DNA of 52,119 nucleotides from an uncultured Tenacibaculum sp. (lineage in GTDB: Bacteria; Bacteroidota; Bacteroidia; Flavobacteriales; Flavobacteriaceae), in contig CANMWK010000014.1 of assembly GCA_947501615.1 (NCBI GenBank), positions 1 to 52,119 on the forward strand, in the 5' to 3' direction. Below are positions 1-8,221 of the stretch, one piece after another (position 1 is the stretch's first letter; each line of letters starts with the position of its first letter). The position numbers and the translations under genes are program-made. The notes beneath the pieces were generated by a model. It saw only the letters and a program-made list of their open reading frames with translations. It ran no database searches and had not been told where the DNA came from.

Positions 1-40
1 GGCGTGAGAAATGTAGAATTCTTCTTGTACAGATTAACCC

Positions 41-128
41 AGATTTTTGCTTAACCACAACAATTAGGTATGATCCAGATTTTTGCTTAACCACAACAAT
101 TAGGTATGATCCCAATTAGGTATGATCC
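41..128. repeat. 36-bp tandem repeat, 2.4 copies
   Basis: Two exact adjacent 36-bp copies (41-76 and 77-112) are followed by a 16-bp third partial copy (113-128) matching the end of the unit, CAATTAGGTATGATCC. There are no spacers, so this is not CRISPR. It may be a slippage product or a protein-binding array near an element end. Confidence 0.85.
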
Positions 129-179
129 GTGTAAACAATTAAATTAAGCTACAGATACTATAAATTCTAGAAAACAAAA

Positions 180-205
180 AAGCCTTACTAAAACTAGTAA
201 GGCTT
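180..205. terminator. Hairpin, probable terminator
   Basis: A perfect 11-bp stem (180-190 with 195-205) encloses a 4-base loop. An A-run precedes it on the plus strand, giving a U-run for minus-strand transcripts. It could end transcription of the DUF3703 operon or of a gene left of the window. Confidence 0.5.
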
Positions 206-439
206 ATTGTGACCCCAAGCGGGGAGGTGTCGAATATTATTATTGAAGATTTTAGCTACATACTAGGTTGTATCAAAAATAGTATTCACTAATTTCTTGC
301 TTAATTATAATTGTAATTTTTTTTAAAATTTCATTTTATGAAAGTGCATATATATATAAAACTATAGTCGCATTTTGTATTATGCCTTATTCTTAAAAAA
401 TATTACAATTATAACTATCTTAAATTAAATCACCTAAAA

Positions 440-805
440 CTAATCTTTCATTAATTTTTCAATATCATTCGGAAAGGCCATACGTTTTAATGGTGGGACA
501 TTTACACCTCCAGTATTTCCGAGAGGAACGTGATTAATAAATGATTTCCAACCACCAAATAGCAAACGTAATATTTGACCAATTACTTCTTTAACGTCTT
601 TTCGCATTAACCCAAACTTTAGCATCAACCAATGAGAATATGTGTGCTCTAATGGATAAGATTGACCTATGATATGGCTTCTTTCCAAATGAAACCAAGC
701 ACTATTATATTGGTTGTTTTTTAGATAATAACGGTATTGCTTCAATTCCTTTTTATAAGCTTGATTTAAATGTTTAGGTATTTTTGTGTTAAACTTCATA
801 TCCAT
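440..805 (-). CDS. DUF3703 family protein
   Basis: This 121-residue protein has no signal peptide or membrane segment. It carries the features I associate with DUF3703: an AWFHLERSHIIGQ-like helix near residues 36-48, an H-WLM segment and a PLGNTGGVN motif near residue 95. The function of the family is unknown, but its members commonly sit beside heavy-metal and redox resistance genes, as here. It is the last gene of the minus-strand operon (DUF6660, TonB receptor, Fur-family regulator, DUF3703) and lies 48 bases after the regulator. The histidines and the position suggest, but do not show, a role in metal handling. Confidence 0.75.
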   Translation of the reverse strand: MDMKFNTKIPKHLNQAYKKELKQYRYYLKNNQYNSAWFHLERSHIIGQSYPLEHTYSHWLMLKFGLMRKDVKEVIGQILRLLFGGWKSFINHVPLGNTGGVNVPPLKRMAFPNDIEKLMKD

Positions 806-853
806 TGATTTTAGGATAAAACTAATTTAAAAGATGGTGCAATGGAAGTGCAT

Positions 854-1270
854 TTATTGTCCACTACATTTATCGCAAATGCCTTTTACCACCAAGTTAA
901 CATTTTCAGAAACAAAACCTTCTGGCACTTTAATTTGAGGAATCTTATGTTCTGTTAAACAAATAGTTTCTTCGCAATTAGTGCAATGAAAATGCAAATG
1001 TAAATCTGTTTCAATTTCACAATTACAACCTTGTTCACATAATGCATATTTAGTTATTCCTGTTCCATCATCTATTTGATGTACTATATCATTTTTCTCA
1101 AAGGTCTTAATAGTTCTGTATAAAGTTGTTCTATCTGCTTTATCAAAGGCGTTTTCAATATCGCCTAATGTAATTGCCACTTCTTTTTCTGTAAGAAACT
1201 TATAGATTAACAAACGCATTGCAGTTACACGAATATTTTTTGATTCTAATAATTGTTCTATTGTTTCCAT
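854..1270 (-). CDS. Fur-family metal-responsive transcriptional regulator
   Basis: This 138-residue protein has an N-terminal winged helix (residues 1-80, with RTTLYRTIKTF as the recognition-helix region). Its C-terminal dimerisation half has two zinc-type CxxC pairs, CTNC near residue 96 and CDKC near residue 133, and a metal-binding cluster HLHFHC around residues 91-96. This layout fits Fur, Zur or PerR, and the sequence does not decide between them. It starts only 2 bases after the stop of the TonB receptor, so the two are co-transcribed. It probably senses metal or peroxide and controls its own operon, perhaps also the divergent efflux genes. Zur-like zinc sensing is a reasonable guess because of the partner receptor, but this is inference. 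Confidence 0.88.
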   Translation of the reverse strand: METIEQLLESKNIRVTAMRLLIYKFLTEKEVAITLGDIENAFDKADRTTLYRTIKTFEKNDIVHQIDDGTGITKYALCEQGCNCEIETDLHLHFHCTNCEETICLTEHKIPQIKVPEGFVSENVNLVVKGICDKCSGQ

Positions 1271-1272
1271 AA

Positions 1273-3459
1273 TTAATGGTGGTCTTCGTTTCCAAATGGT
1301 TTAATAATAAGTCCTATGCTAAAAATAAAACCGTCAGTAGGTGCATAAATTTCAGGAAAAACAGGATTTTCGTGCGGTGGCAAAACCAAAGGTGAAAATC
1401 TGCTTTGTCTTCTATCTGTAAAGTTCTCAAAATTTACAAATACACTTCCTAATTTAAAATTACGCATAACCAATAACCCCATTGTAAAAAAATCGGTAGT
1501 TTCTGTTCCGTTAGATAAGAATTGCTTTCCTGTATAATAGGTCTCATAACCTACTCGCCATTTTTCAGATTCGTACATTAAAACACTACCTGCATTGTGC
1601 TTAGCTGTTAGTGGTTTTTGAGGGGTATCAGGTAAATAATTTAGTCTTGTATCTATAAACGCATAATTTAAGAACCACCTAAAGTCTTTGTAAGTAAATT
1701 TGATATTGGTTTCCGCTCCTTTGCTTAAAATTTCATCTGATGCATTTTCAAATTGAAATAATCCATTAGCTGTAGAATTTAAAAGTAGTCCATTATTTAT
1801 TGCTGTAACATAGAATAATTGATTCACAGAAAAACCAATCTCATCAGATAAGCGAGTTTGATAGTTTACGTCAAAGTTAATTCCATAAGAACGTTCCGCA
1901 TCTAGTGTTGATTTATCTATGGCTAGTACATTCTCAAAATTGATATACTCAGCTTCCTCCGTAAAAATATCAGGTATTTTATAGCCTAATCCACCACCTA
2001 CTCGACTTGAAAATCCATTGTCACTTTTGTAAAGCAACGAAACTCGTGGCAATGGAAAAAAACCAAAGTCTGTATTATAATCTACTCGCAAACCTGTTTC
2101 TAAAATCCAGTTTTTAGATAGGTCATAAATATTGTTTGCAAATGCTCCAAAGGTGATATCTTTTTGGTCACGTTGTAACGGAGCATTATCATTTTCATCA
2201 AAATTCGATGTATAAAGATTAGCTCCCAATATCCAATCTGTTCTTTCGTTCCGTTTACTATAACTGAACTCGGTAAATGTATTTGTCTGCTTACCTTCAA
2301 AGTTTAGTGTTGGAACAACTAAACTTCTATCAAAAAATGACACACTATTTTTAAACTGTAACGAACTAACCGAATCCAATTGTGTTTCGTAGACAAACTG
2401 ACTACTCAAACGTTTTGAATTATTTTCTTCAGTATATTGATGAATCCCATTTTGGTTATTTTCAATTTTAGTGATGTCACCACCAATTCTATCGTCATAC
2501 GTTCCGTTTAATCCAAACCAAACTGTAGTCTTTTCTGATGGATAATAAAATACTTTTGGGTTAAAAGAAATTGATTTGGTTTTAGGCAAATTACTAAAAT
2601 CATCGTCTTCAGGGTCGAATGCTTTTTGATAGTGACCAGAGCCATAAAGTGAAAATCCAAACTTCTCATTACGTTGACTATAAAATACATTTGCCGTACT
2701 ACCCAATGCTTGGGTTTGTGTAAGCATAATATCTAATGAAGGTTCTTCATCTGGTGTTTTAGAAACCATATTCACCAATCCAGCTATTGCCCCACCACCA
2801 TATAAAGTAGAAGAACTTCCTTTAATGATTTCAAACTGTTTTAGATCTAATGGTGGAATCTGTAAAATACTCAAACCACTTGAAAAGCCACTATACAAAG
2901 GAAAACCATCTCTTAAAAGCTGTGTGTATCTACCATCCAATCCTTGTATTCTTATATTGGTGTTACCACTACTTAATGAGGTTTGTTGCATTTGTATCCC
3001 TGTACTTTCACGAAGTACCATAGATATATTTGTAGGGTTCATAATTGCTTTTTCAGTTAATTCCTCTGTCCCTATAAATTCAATTCGAGTAGGAATCTTA
3101 CGAACTGTTCTTGTACTACGAGTTGATTGAAGCACAACAGCTTCCAATTGGTTACTATCTTCTTTAAGCTTGAAGATTAAATTAGAATCATTAGGTACTT
3201 GGATTATAGTTTCTAAAGTTTGAAACCCTAAAAAAGAAATAACTATTTGATGTTTGCCATTTGGAATTTCTGAAAATTCTGCAATTCCATCAAAGTTAGT
3301 AACTGCACCTTTTTTTAATGCTTCAAAGTAAACCGTAGCCCCCATTAAAGGTTCGTTTTCAATCTCTGTAATAACTTTAACTTGTATATCTGATGTTTGT
3401 GCCTTTAATGATAGGCAAAGTATTAAAATGAGCTTTACGCTCAATATATATTTATTCAT
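1273..3459 (-). CDS. TonB-dependent receptor with carboxypeptidase-like N-terminal domain
   Basis: This 728-residue outer-membrane protein begins with a signal peptide (cleavage after LKA, about residue 20). A CarboxypepD_reg-like domain follows (about 22-105), then a plug domain (about 115-235, including IRIQGLDGRYTQLLRDG), and a 22-strand-type barrel to the C terminus. These receptors import metal complexes or other large ligands using TonB energy. The ligand is not visible, but the gene lies between a Cys/His-rich DUF6660 protein and a Fur-family regulator inside a copper island, which points to a metal or metal chelate. The length is normal for the iron/zinc/copper receptor group and is much shorter than SusC. 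Confidence 0.85.
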   Translation of the reverse strand: MNKYILSVKLILILCLSLKAQTSDIQVKVITEIENEPLMGATVYFEALKKGAVTNFDGIAEFSEIPNGKHQIVISFLGFQTLETIIQVPNDSNLIFKLKEDSNQLEAVVLQSTRSTRTVRKIPTRIEFIGTEELTEKAIMNPTNISMVLRESTGIQMQQTSLSSGNTNIRIQGLDGRYTQLLRDGFPLYSGFSSGLSILQIPPLDLKQFEIIKGSSSTLYGGGAIAGLVNMVSKTPDEEPSLDIMLTQTQALGSTANVFYSQRNEKFGFSLYGSGHYQKAFDPEDDDFSNLPKTKSISFNPKVFYYPSEKTTVWFGLNGTYDDRIGGDITKIENNQNGIHQYTEENNSKRLSSQFVYETQLDSVSSLQFKNSVSFFDRSLVVPTLNFEGKQTNTFTEFSYSKRNERTDWILGANLYTSNFDENDNAPLQRDQKDITFGAFANNIYDLSKNWILETGLRVDYNTDFGFFPLPRVSLLYKSDNGFSSRVGGGLGYKIPDIFTEEAEYINFENVLAIDKSTLDAERSYGINFDVNYQTRLSDEIGFSVNQLFYVTAINNGLLLNSTANGLFQFENASDEILSKGAETNIKFTYKDFRWFLNYAFIDTRLNYLPDTPQKPLTAKHNAGSVLMYESEKWRVGYETYYTGKQFLSNGTETTDFFTMGLLVMRNFKLGSVFVNFENFTDRRQSRFSPLVLPPHENPVFPEIYAPTDGFIFSIGLIIKPFGNEDHH

Positions 3460-3508
3460 TGGAAATATAAATGTAATTGACTAATAATTTGATTTATGTA
3501 TTCTGTTA

Positions 3509-3826
3509 TTAGCTTATTACTTGAGGCGGTTGCCAGATATTGGAAAGAAAATTAAATCTATAAATAGGTTGGTAAGTAGAAATTAAGTTAGTTGATATGC
3601 TATTATAGTTAATTAAGCTATATACCCTTAAAGGTTCATAAGTTATTGACATACCACAACAATCACAAGCACAAGTGACAGGACAAGAATCATCAGAGTC
3701 TTCTTGATGATTATGATTAGACCCTATTTCACTTTGATGCAAATCTTCACTATTTGTTCCATCAGAACAAGGTTTTGCTGATAAAACTAAAAGTAATAAT
3801 GACAATATGATTGCAATATTTTTCAT
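3509..3826 (-). CDS. DUF6660 family Cys/His-rich secreted protein
   Basis: I choose the ATG at 3826 (105 residues); the longer frame begins with GTG and TTG codons and is less likely. The protein has an N-terminal signal peptide ending near LSAKPC, a His/Asp-rich stretch (SNHNHQEDSDDSC) and a cysteine cluster CPVTCACDCCG. This pattern matches DUF6660, a small Bacteroidota family next to metal receptors and efflux pumps. A periplasmic metal-binding or sensing role is inferred from the ligands and context. It heads the minus-strand operon, 49 bases upstream of the TonB receptor, and is divergent from HYC_CC_PP. A TACTTTTG box (3832-3839) almost touches the start codon. Confidence 0.7.
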   Translation of the reverse strand: MKNIAIILSLLLLVLSAKPCSDGTNSEDLHQSEIGSNHNHQEDSDDSCPVTCACDCCGMSITYEPLRVYSLINYNSISTNLISTYQPIYRFNFLSNIWQPPQVIS

Positions 3827-3831
3827 CAACA

Positions 3832-3839
3832 CAAAAGTA
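3832..3839 (-). promoter_or_regulatory. Bacteroidota -7 box for the DUF6660 operon
   Basis: On the minus strand TACTTTTG fits TAnnTTTG exactly. It lies 5 bases before the ATG at 3826, so transcription would start at or next to the start codon, suggesting a leaderless or nearly leaderless mRNA. The -33 element is unclear. Confidence 0.45.
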
Positions 3840-3851
3840 GTAATATTTTAA

Positions 3852-3866
3852 TGCAATAGTTGTGCA
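3852..3866. promoter_or_regulatory. Possible Fur-family operator (imperfect palindrome)
   Basis: TGCAATAGTTGTGCA is an imperfect inverted repeat placed between the divergent DUF6660 and HYC_CC_PP genes, just upstream of the minus-strand -7 box. A Fur-family regulator is encoded in the same operon. The match to a specific Fur, Zur or PerR consensus is loose. Confidence 0.3.
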
Positions 3867-3930
3867 AATACATTATTCTACAGACCTTCCTCTACACATA
3901 ATACCCTTATTTTGTAAAAATATTGTTCCA

Positions 3931-3960
3931 TTGCAGTCATTTTTATTTTCCGTATATTTG
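3931..3960 (+). promoter_or_regulatory. Bacteroidota-type promoter for HYC_CC_PP
   Basis: TTG at 3931-3933 and TATATTTG at 3953-3960 are separated by 19 bases, matching the Bacteroidota sigma consensus. The ATG at 3971 is only 10 bases further, so the leader would be very short. Confidence 0.6.
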
Positions 3961-3970
3961 TATCACAATA

Positions 3971-4390
3971 ATGAAACATTTGTTTTATAAAATAGCGTCT
4001 ATTGTCATGGCATTAGTAGTTGTATTTTCTACGATGTCGTTTACTATCAATAACCATTTTTGTGGTGATACATTGGTGAGTACAAGCTATTTTAGTGAAG
4101 CAATAACTTGTGGAATGAAAATGAAGCAAGATACTAATAACAAAAAATGTTCCGTAGCTAAAAAGAATTGTTGTAAAGACGTTACACAACTTATCGAAGG
4201 GCAAGATAATTTAAAAAAGTCTTCGTTTGATAATTTATCTTTCGAGCAACAAGTTTTCTTAGCAAGCTTTTGTTATAGTTATATTAACATATTTGAAGGA
4301 TTACATAATAAGGTAATTCCTTTTAAAAATTATTCTCCTCCACTCGTCATCAAGGATATTCACGTTCTCGACGAAGTATATTTAATCTGA
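3971..4390 (+). CDS. HYC_CC_PP family protein (Cys-rich, secreted)
   Basis: This protein has 139 residues from the ATG at 3971. That start gives a proper signal peptide (MKHLFYKIASIVMALVVVF), follows a consensus promoter and drops 16 unlikely leading residues. The family is named for three signatures, all visible here: an H[YF]CG motif (NNHFCGD), a CC pair (KKNCCKD) and a PP near the C terminus (NYSPPL). The function is unknown. It is repeatedly found next to copper efflux genes in Bacteroidota, and here it sits 105 bases upstream of cusA. Its six cysteines suggest periplasmic metal binding or disulphides, which is inference. Confidence 0.75.
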   Translation: MKHLFYKIASIVMALVVVFSTMSFTINNHFCGDTLVSTSYFSEAITCGMKMKQDTNNKKCSVAKKNCCKDVTQLIEGQDNLKKSSFDNLSFEQQVFLASFCYSYINIFEGLHNKVIPFKNYSPPLVIKDIHVLDEVYLI

Positions 4391-4399
4391 TTTTAAAGT

Positions 4400-4476
4400 A
4401 TTAGACCAATTTATATCCATTGTTATTTCAAAGGATATATTGCTGTTCACGGTATTTATTTATACCAATGTCTAAT
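4400..4476 (+). other. Structured leader between HYC_CC_PP and cusA
   Basis: An outer 7-bp inverted repeat (ATTAGAC 4400-4406, GTCTAAT 4470-4476) encloses an inner perfect 7-bp stem (TATATCC 4412-4418, GGATATA 4433-4439). There is no T-tail at the inner stem, so it is not an ordinary terminator. It could be an mRNA processing or attenuation structure ahead of the efflux operon. Confidence 0.3.
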
Positions 4477-4495
4477 CATTTAAAATCATTTTTTT

Positions 4496-7400
4496 ATGCT
4501 CAATAAAAGCATCAAATTTTTAATAAAAAACAAACTCATTGCGGTTTTATTACTTACCTTATTTATAGGTTGGGGAGTTGTAAACGCACCTTTTAATTGG
4601 AATACAGGCTTTTTACCAAGCGCACCCGTAGCGGTAGATGCCATTCCAGATATCGGCGAAAACCAACAAATTGTATTTACAAAATGGGACGGACGTTCGC
4701 CACAAAACATAGAAGACCAAATAACCTATCCGTTAACCACCTCGTTGTTAGGCATACCAGGCGTAAAAACCATTCGTAGTTCCTCAATGTTTGGATTTTC
4801 GAGCATTTATGTAATTTTTGAAGAAGACATCGAATTTTACTGGAGCCGTTCACGCATCTTAGAAAAACTCAACTCGTTACAAAGTGGTTTATTGCCAGAG
4901 GGTGTTAATCCAACTTTAGGGCCTGATGCCACAGGCTTAGGACAAGTTTATTGGTACACATTAGAGGGTAGAGATAAAGACGGAAACGTTACAGGCAGTT
5001 GGGATTTACACGAACTGAGAAGTATACAAGATTACTATGTAAAATATGCTTTGTCATCAGCAGGTGGTGTGTCTGAAGTAGCATCAATTGGCGGATATGT
5101 TCAAGAATATCAAATTGACGTAAACCCTGAATTAATGCGTCAATACAACATCAATCTGCAGCAAGTTGTAAAAGCTGTAAAGCAAAGTAACCAAGACATC
5201 GGAGCGCAAACCATAGAAATTAACCAAGTAGAATATTTGGTGCGTGGTTTGGGTTATATCACATCTATAAAAGATATTGAAAATGCGGTAGTTTCATCAG
5301 CCAATTACACGCCAATAAAAATACAAGACATTGCCAAAGTATCGCTCGGCGCAAAAACTCGTAGAGGGATTTTAGATAAAGAGGGCGCAGAAGTCGTGGG
5401 CGGAGTTGTGGTGGCACGTTATGGTGCAAATCCGTTAGAGGTTATCAATAATACCAAAGAAAAAATTAAAGAATTAAGCGCAGGTTTGCCCTCAAAAGTA
5501 TTGGCAGACGGTACAACATCTCAATTAACCATTGTACCGTTTTACGACCGTTCAGAATTGATACAAGAAACATTAGGAACACTTAACGAAGCGCTCACAT
5601 TAGAAATACTCATTACCATTTTAGTAATTATTGTAATGGTGTATAATTTACGAGCATCCATATTAATTTCGAGCTTATTACCTGTGGCGGTTTTAATGGT
5701 ATTTATTGCAATGAAAGCCTTTGGAATTGATGCCAATATCGTAGCCTTATCTGGAATTGCAATCGCTATCGGAACAATGGTAGATGTGGGTGTAATTCTA
5801 TCAGAAAACATTTTAAATCATTTAGAAAAGAACGAAAATAATTTACCAATCAATACTGTAGTTTACAATGCTACTGCCGAAGTTTCGGGCGCAATTGTTA
5901 CCGCTGTAATGACTACAATAATTAGCTTTTTGCCAGTATTTACAATGGTTGGCGCAGAGGGGAAATTATTTAGTCCTTTGGCGTTTACCAAAACCTTTGC
6001 ACTTATTATGGCATTAGTGGTGGCGTTGTTTTTAATTCCGCCATTTGCAACTATCATTTTTAAACGAAGAAGTATTACCAAAAATCTATCGTACATCATC
6101 AATGCTGTATTAATTGGTTTGGGTGTTGTTTCTATTGTCTTCGGAAATTGGTTAGGAATACTCTTAATCGCTTTCGGTTGTACAGGCATTTTAAAACTGC
6201 AACAAAAAGTTTCCGACAAACAAGTAAATCTAATTAATATAGTTATTGCTTCATTAGCTATTGTATTTTTATTGGCTGAATATTGGCGACCATTAGGTGT
6301 AGGCAAAAGTGTATTGTTAAACCTGTTGTTTGTGGCTATTATTTGTTTCGGATTGTTAGGTGCATTCTCGTTATTACGAAAATATTATGCTCAAATTTTA
6401 CAATGGGCATTAGCAAACAAAATACTCTTTTTGGCAATTCCAACGACGATTACCATTCTCGGATTTTTAATTTTCAAAAACACAGGCAAAGAGTTTATGC
6501 CGTCTTTAAACGAAGGCTCGTTTTTACTAATGCCAACCTCAATGCCACATTCGGGCGTTGAAGAAAACAAACGTGTTTTACAGCAGTTGGATATGGGTGT
6601 TGCCAACATTCCTGAAATAAAAACGGTAGTTGGTAAAGCAGGACGAACCGAATCGGCTTTAGACCCTGCACCACTTTCAATGTATGAAAACGTAATTATT
6701 TACAAACCCGAATATGCACTTAATAACCACGGCGAACGTCAGCGTTATCAAGTAAATAACGACGGATTATTTGTGTTGAAAAACGGCAAAACAGTAGCCA
6801 ATCCAAATTCGACCGATGCAACTTCTAAAATTATTTTTTCGGATGTTTCTACCGATGAATTAATTGAAGACAACGACGGCGAGTTTTACCGAAATTGGCG
6901 ACCGAACATAAAATCTACCAATGATATTTGGAATGAAATTGTAAAGGCAACCAAAATACCAGGCGTTACATCTGCACCAAAACTACAACCTATCGAAACC
7001 CGATTGGTAATGCTACAAACAGGAATGCGTGCGCCAATGGGTATCAAAGTAAAAGGACAAAATTTAAAAGAAATTGAAGCCTTTGGTGTGCAATTAGAAA
7101 GCATTTTAAAAACAGTTACAGGTGTTAAAAAAGAAGCCGTTTTTGCAGATAGAATCGTAGGAAAACCATATCTGTTAATCGACATCGACAGAGAAAAAAT
7201 AGCACGTTACGGCGTTTCAATTCAAGAGGTGCAAGATGTTTTAAAAGTAGCTGTTGGTGGTATGCCTTTAACCCAAACCGTTGAAGGAAGAGAGCGTTAC
7301 GGTGTGCGTGTTCGTTATCCAAGAGAACTGCGTACCACACCAACCGATTTAGAACAAATTTATGTACCAATAAGTAAAGGTAATTCTGTACCATTAAGTG

Positions 7401-8221
7401 AATTGGCAACCATTCGTTACGAACAAGGCGCACAAGTAATTAAAAGTGAAGATACCTTTTTAATTGGCTACGTGTTGTTTGATAAACTCAATGATTTTGC
7501 CGAAGTAACCGTAGTTGAAAATGCGCAAAAAGTCATTCAGCAAAAAATAGAAAGTGGCGAATTAATTGTACCAAAAGGTATTAATTTTCAATTTACAGGA
7601 ACATACGAAAATCAGATACGAGCCGAAAAAACCTTGTCGGTAGTTGTACCATTAGCATTGCTTATCATTTTCATCATTTTATATTTTCAGTTCCGTTCAA
7701 CAACTACTTCTTTAATGGTGTTTACGGCAATTATTGTCGCCTTTGCAGGCGGATTTATAATGATGTGGCTTTACGGACAATCGTGGTTTTTAAACTTTAG
7801 CTTTTTTGGGCAAAACATTCGAGAGCTGTTCCAAATGCATACAATTAATTTGAGTGTGGCGGTTTGGGTAGGTTTTATTGCCTTGTTCGGTATTGCCACC
7901 GACGACGGTGTAGTAATGGCAACCTATTTAAAACAAACCTTTGCCAAAAACGAACCAACAACAAAAGCCGATATACGAAAATCGGTTGTAGAAGCAGGCG
8001 AAAAGCGCATAAGACCGTGTTTAATGACAACAGCAACAACCGTTTTAGCATTACTGCCTGTACTCACATCCACAGGACGAGGAAGCGATATTATGATACC
8101 AATGGCAATTCCTGCCTTTGGTGGTATGATTATCGACGTTACATCTTATTTTTTACTGCCTGTGTTGTACAGTTTACGAGAAGAATTTTTATTAAAAAGA
8201 AAGACAAAAAATGAAAACTAA
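4496..8221 (+). CDS. cusA: Cu(I)/Ag(I) efflux RND pump CusA (HME-RND), enlarged
   Basis: The 1241-residue inner-membrane proton antiporter drives periplasmic and cytoplasmic Cu(I)/Ag(I) through a CusCBA-type channel. The three methionines of the CusA metal path can be aligned: M679 (LLMPTSMP, E. coli M573), M729 (PLSMYENV, M623) and M839 (RLVMLQTGM, M672). This supports monovalent copper/silver rather than zinc. The TM4 region reads MVDVGVILSEN. It is about 190 residues longer than E. coli CusA. One insert (about 525-630) adds roughly four hydrophobic segments, and another (about 745-805) enlarges the porter domain. It overlaps the tolC-like gene by 11 bases. The gene is intact with its own ATG after a structured leader. 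Confidence 0.93.
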   Translation: MLNKSIKFLIKNKLIAVLLLTLFIGWGVVNAPFNWNTGFLPSAPVAVDAIPDIGENQQIVFTKWDGRSPQNIEDQITYPLTTSLLGIPGVKTIRSSSMFGFSSIYVIFEEDIEFYWSRSRILEKLNSLQSGLLPEGVNPTLGPDATGLGQVYWYTLEGRDKDGNVTGSWDLHELRSIQDYYVKYALSSAGGVSEVASIGGYVQEYQIDVNPELMRQYNINLQQVVKAVKQSNQDIGAQTIEINQVEYLVRGLGYITSIKDIENAVVSSANYTPIKIQDIAKVSLGAKTRRGILDKEGAEVVGGVVVARYGANPLEVINNTKEKIKELSAGLPSKVLADGTTSQLTIVPFYDRSELIQETLGTLNEALTLEILITILVIIVMVYNLRASILISSLLPVAVLMVFIAMKAFGIDANIVALSGIAIAIGTMVDVGVILSENILNHLEKNENNLPINTVVYNATAEVSGAIVTAVMTTIISFLPVFTMVGAEGKLFSPLAFTKTFALIMALVVALFLIPPFATIIFKRRSITKNLSYIINAVLIGLGVVSIVFGNWLGILLIAFGCTGILKLQQKVSDKQVNLINIVIASLAIVFLLAEYWRPLGVGKSVLLNLLFVAIICFGLLGAFSLLRKYYAQILQWALANKILFLAIPTTITILGFLIFKNTGKEFMPSLNEGSFLLMPTSMPHSGVEENKRVLQQLDMGVANIPEIKTVVGKAGRTESALDPAPLSMYENVIIYKPEYALNNHGERQRYQVNNDGLFVLKNGKTVANPNSTDATSKIIFSDVSTDELIEDNDGEFYRNWRPNIKSTNDIWNEIVKATKIPGVTSAPKLQPIETRLVMLQTGMRAPMGIKVKGQNLKEIEAFGVQLESILKTVTGVKKEAVFADRIVGKPYLLIDIDREKIARYGVSIQEVQDVLKVAVGGMPLTQTVEGRERYGVRVRYPRELRTTPTDLEQIYVPISKGNSVPLSELATIRYEQGAQVIKSEDTFLIGYVLFDKLNDFAEVTVVENAQKVIQQKIESGELIVPKGINFQFTGTYENQIRAEKTLSVVVPLALLIIFIILYFQFRSTTTSLMVFTAIIVAFAGGFIMMWLYGQSWFLNFSFFGQNIRELFQMHTINLSVAVWVGFIALFGIATDDGVVMATYLKQTFAKNEPTTKADIRKSVVEAGEKRIRPCLMTTATTVLALLPVLTSTGRGSDIMIPMAIPAFGGMIIDVTSYFLLPVLYSLREEFLLKRKTKNEN

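Larger units (their letters stand above)
1..439. other. Noncoding left edge of the island
   Basis: No convincing gene is visible. The stretch holds a short tandem repeat (41-128), a strong hairpin (180-205) followed by a small CCCC/GGGG inverted repeat at about 213-224, and then AT-rich DNA downstream of the DUF3703 gene, which ends here on the minus strand. The first 40 bases may be the end of something outside the window, but nothing can be identified. Confidence 0.6.

Noticed and set aside
41..128. CRISPR array
   Set aside because: The copies are directly adjacent with no spacers, and no cas genes are present.
193..204. 12-mer ACTAGTAAGGCT shared with 36240-36251
   Set aside because: The second site lacks the partner arm of the hairpin; a single short match is expected by chance.
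1..430. Second attachment site of the island
   Set aside because: No copy of the tRNA-Arg 3' end (GATCGCGACAGGATTCG) was found; the left boundary is probably outside the window.
4597..8214. Long ORFs antisense or out of frame inside cusA
   Set aside because: They are shadows of the strongly biased cusA frame and have no family features.
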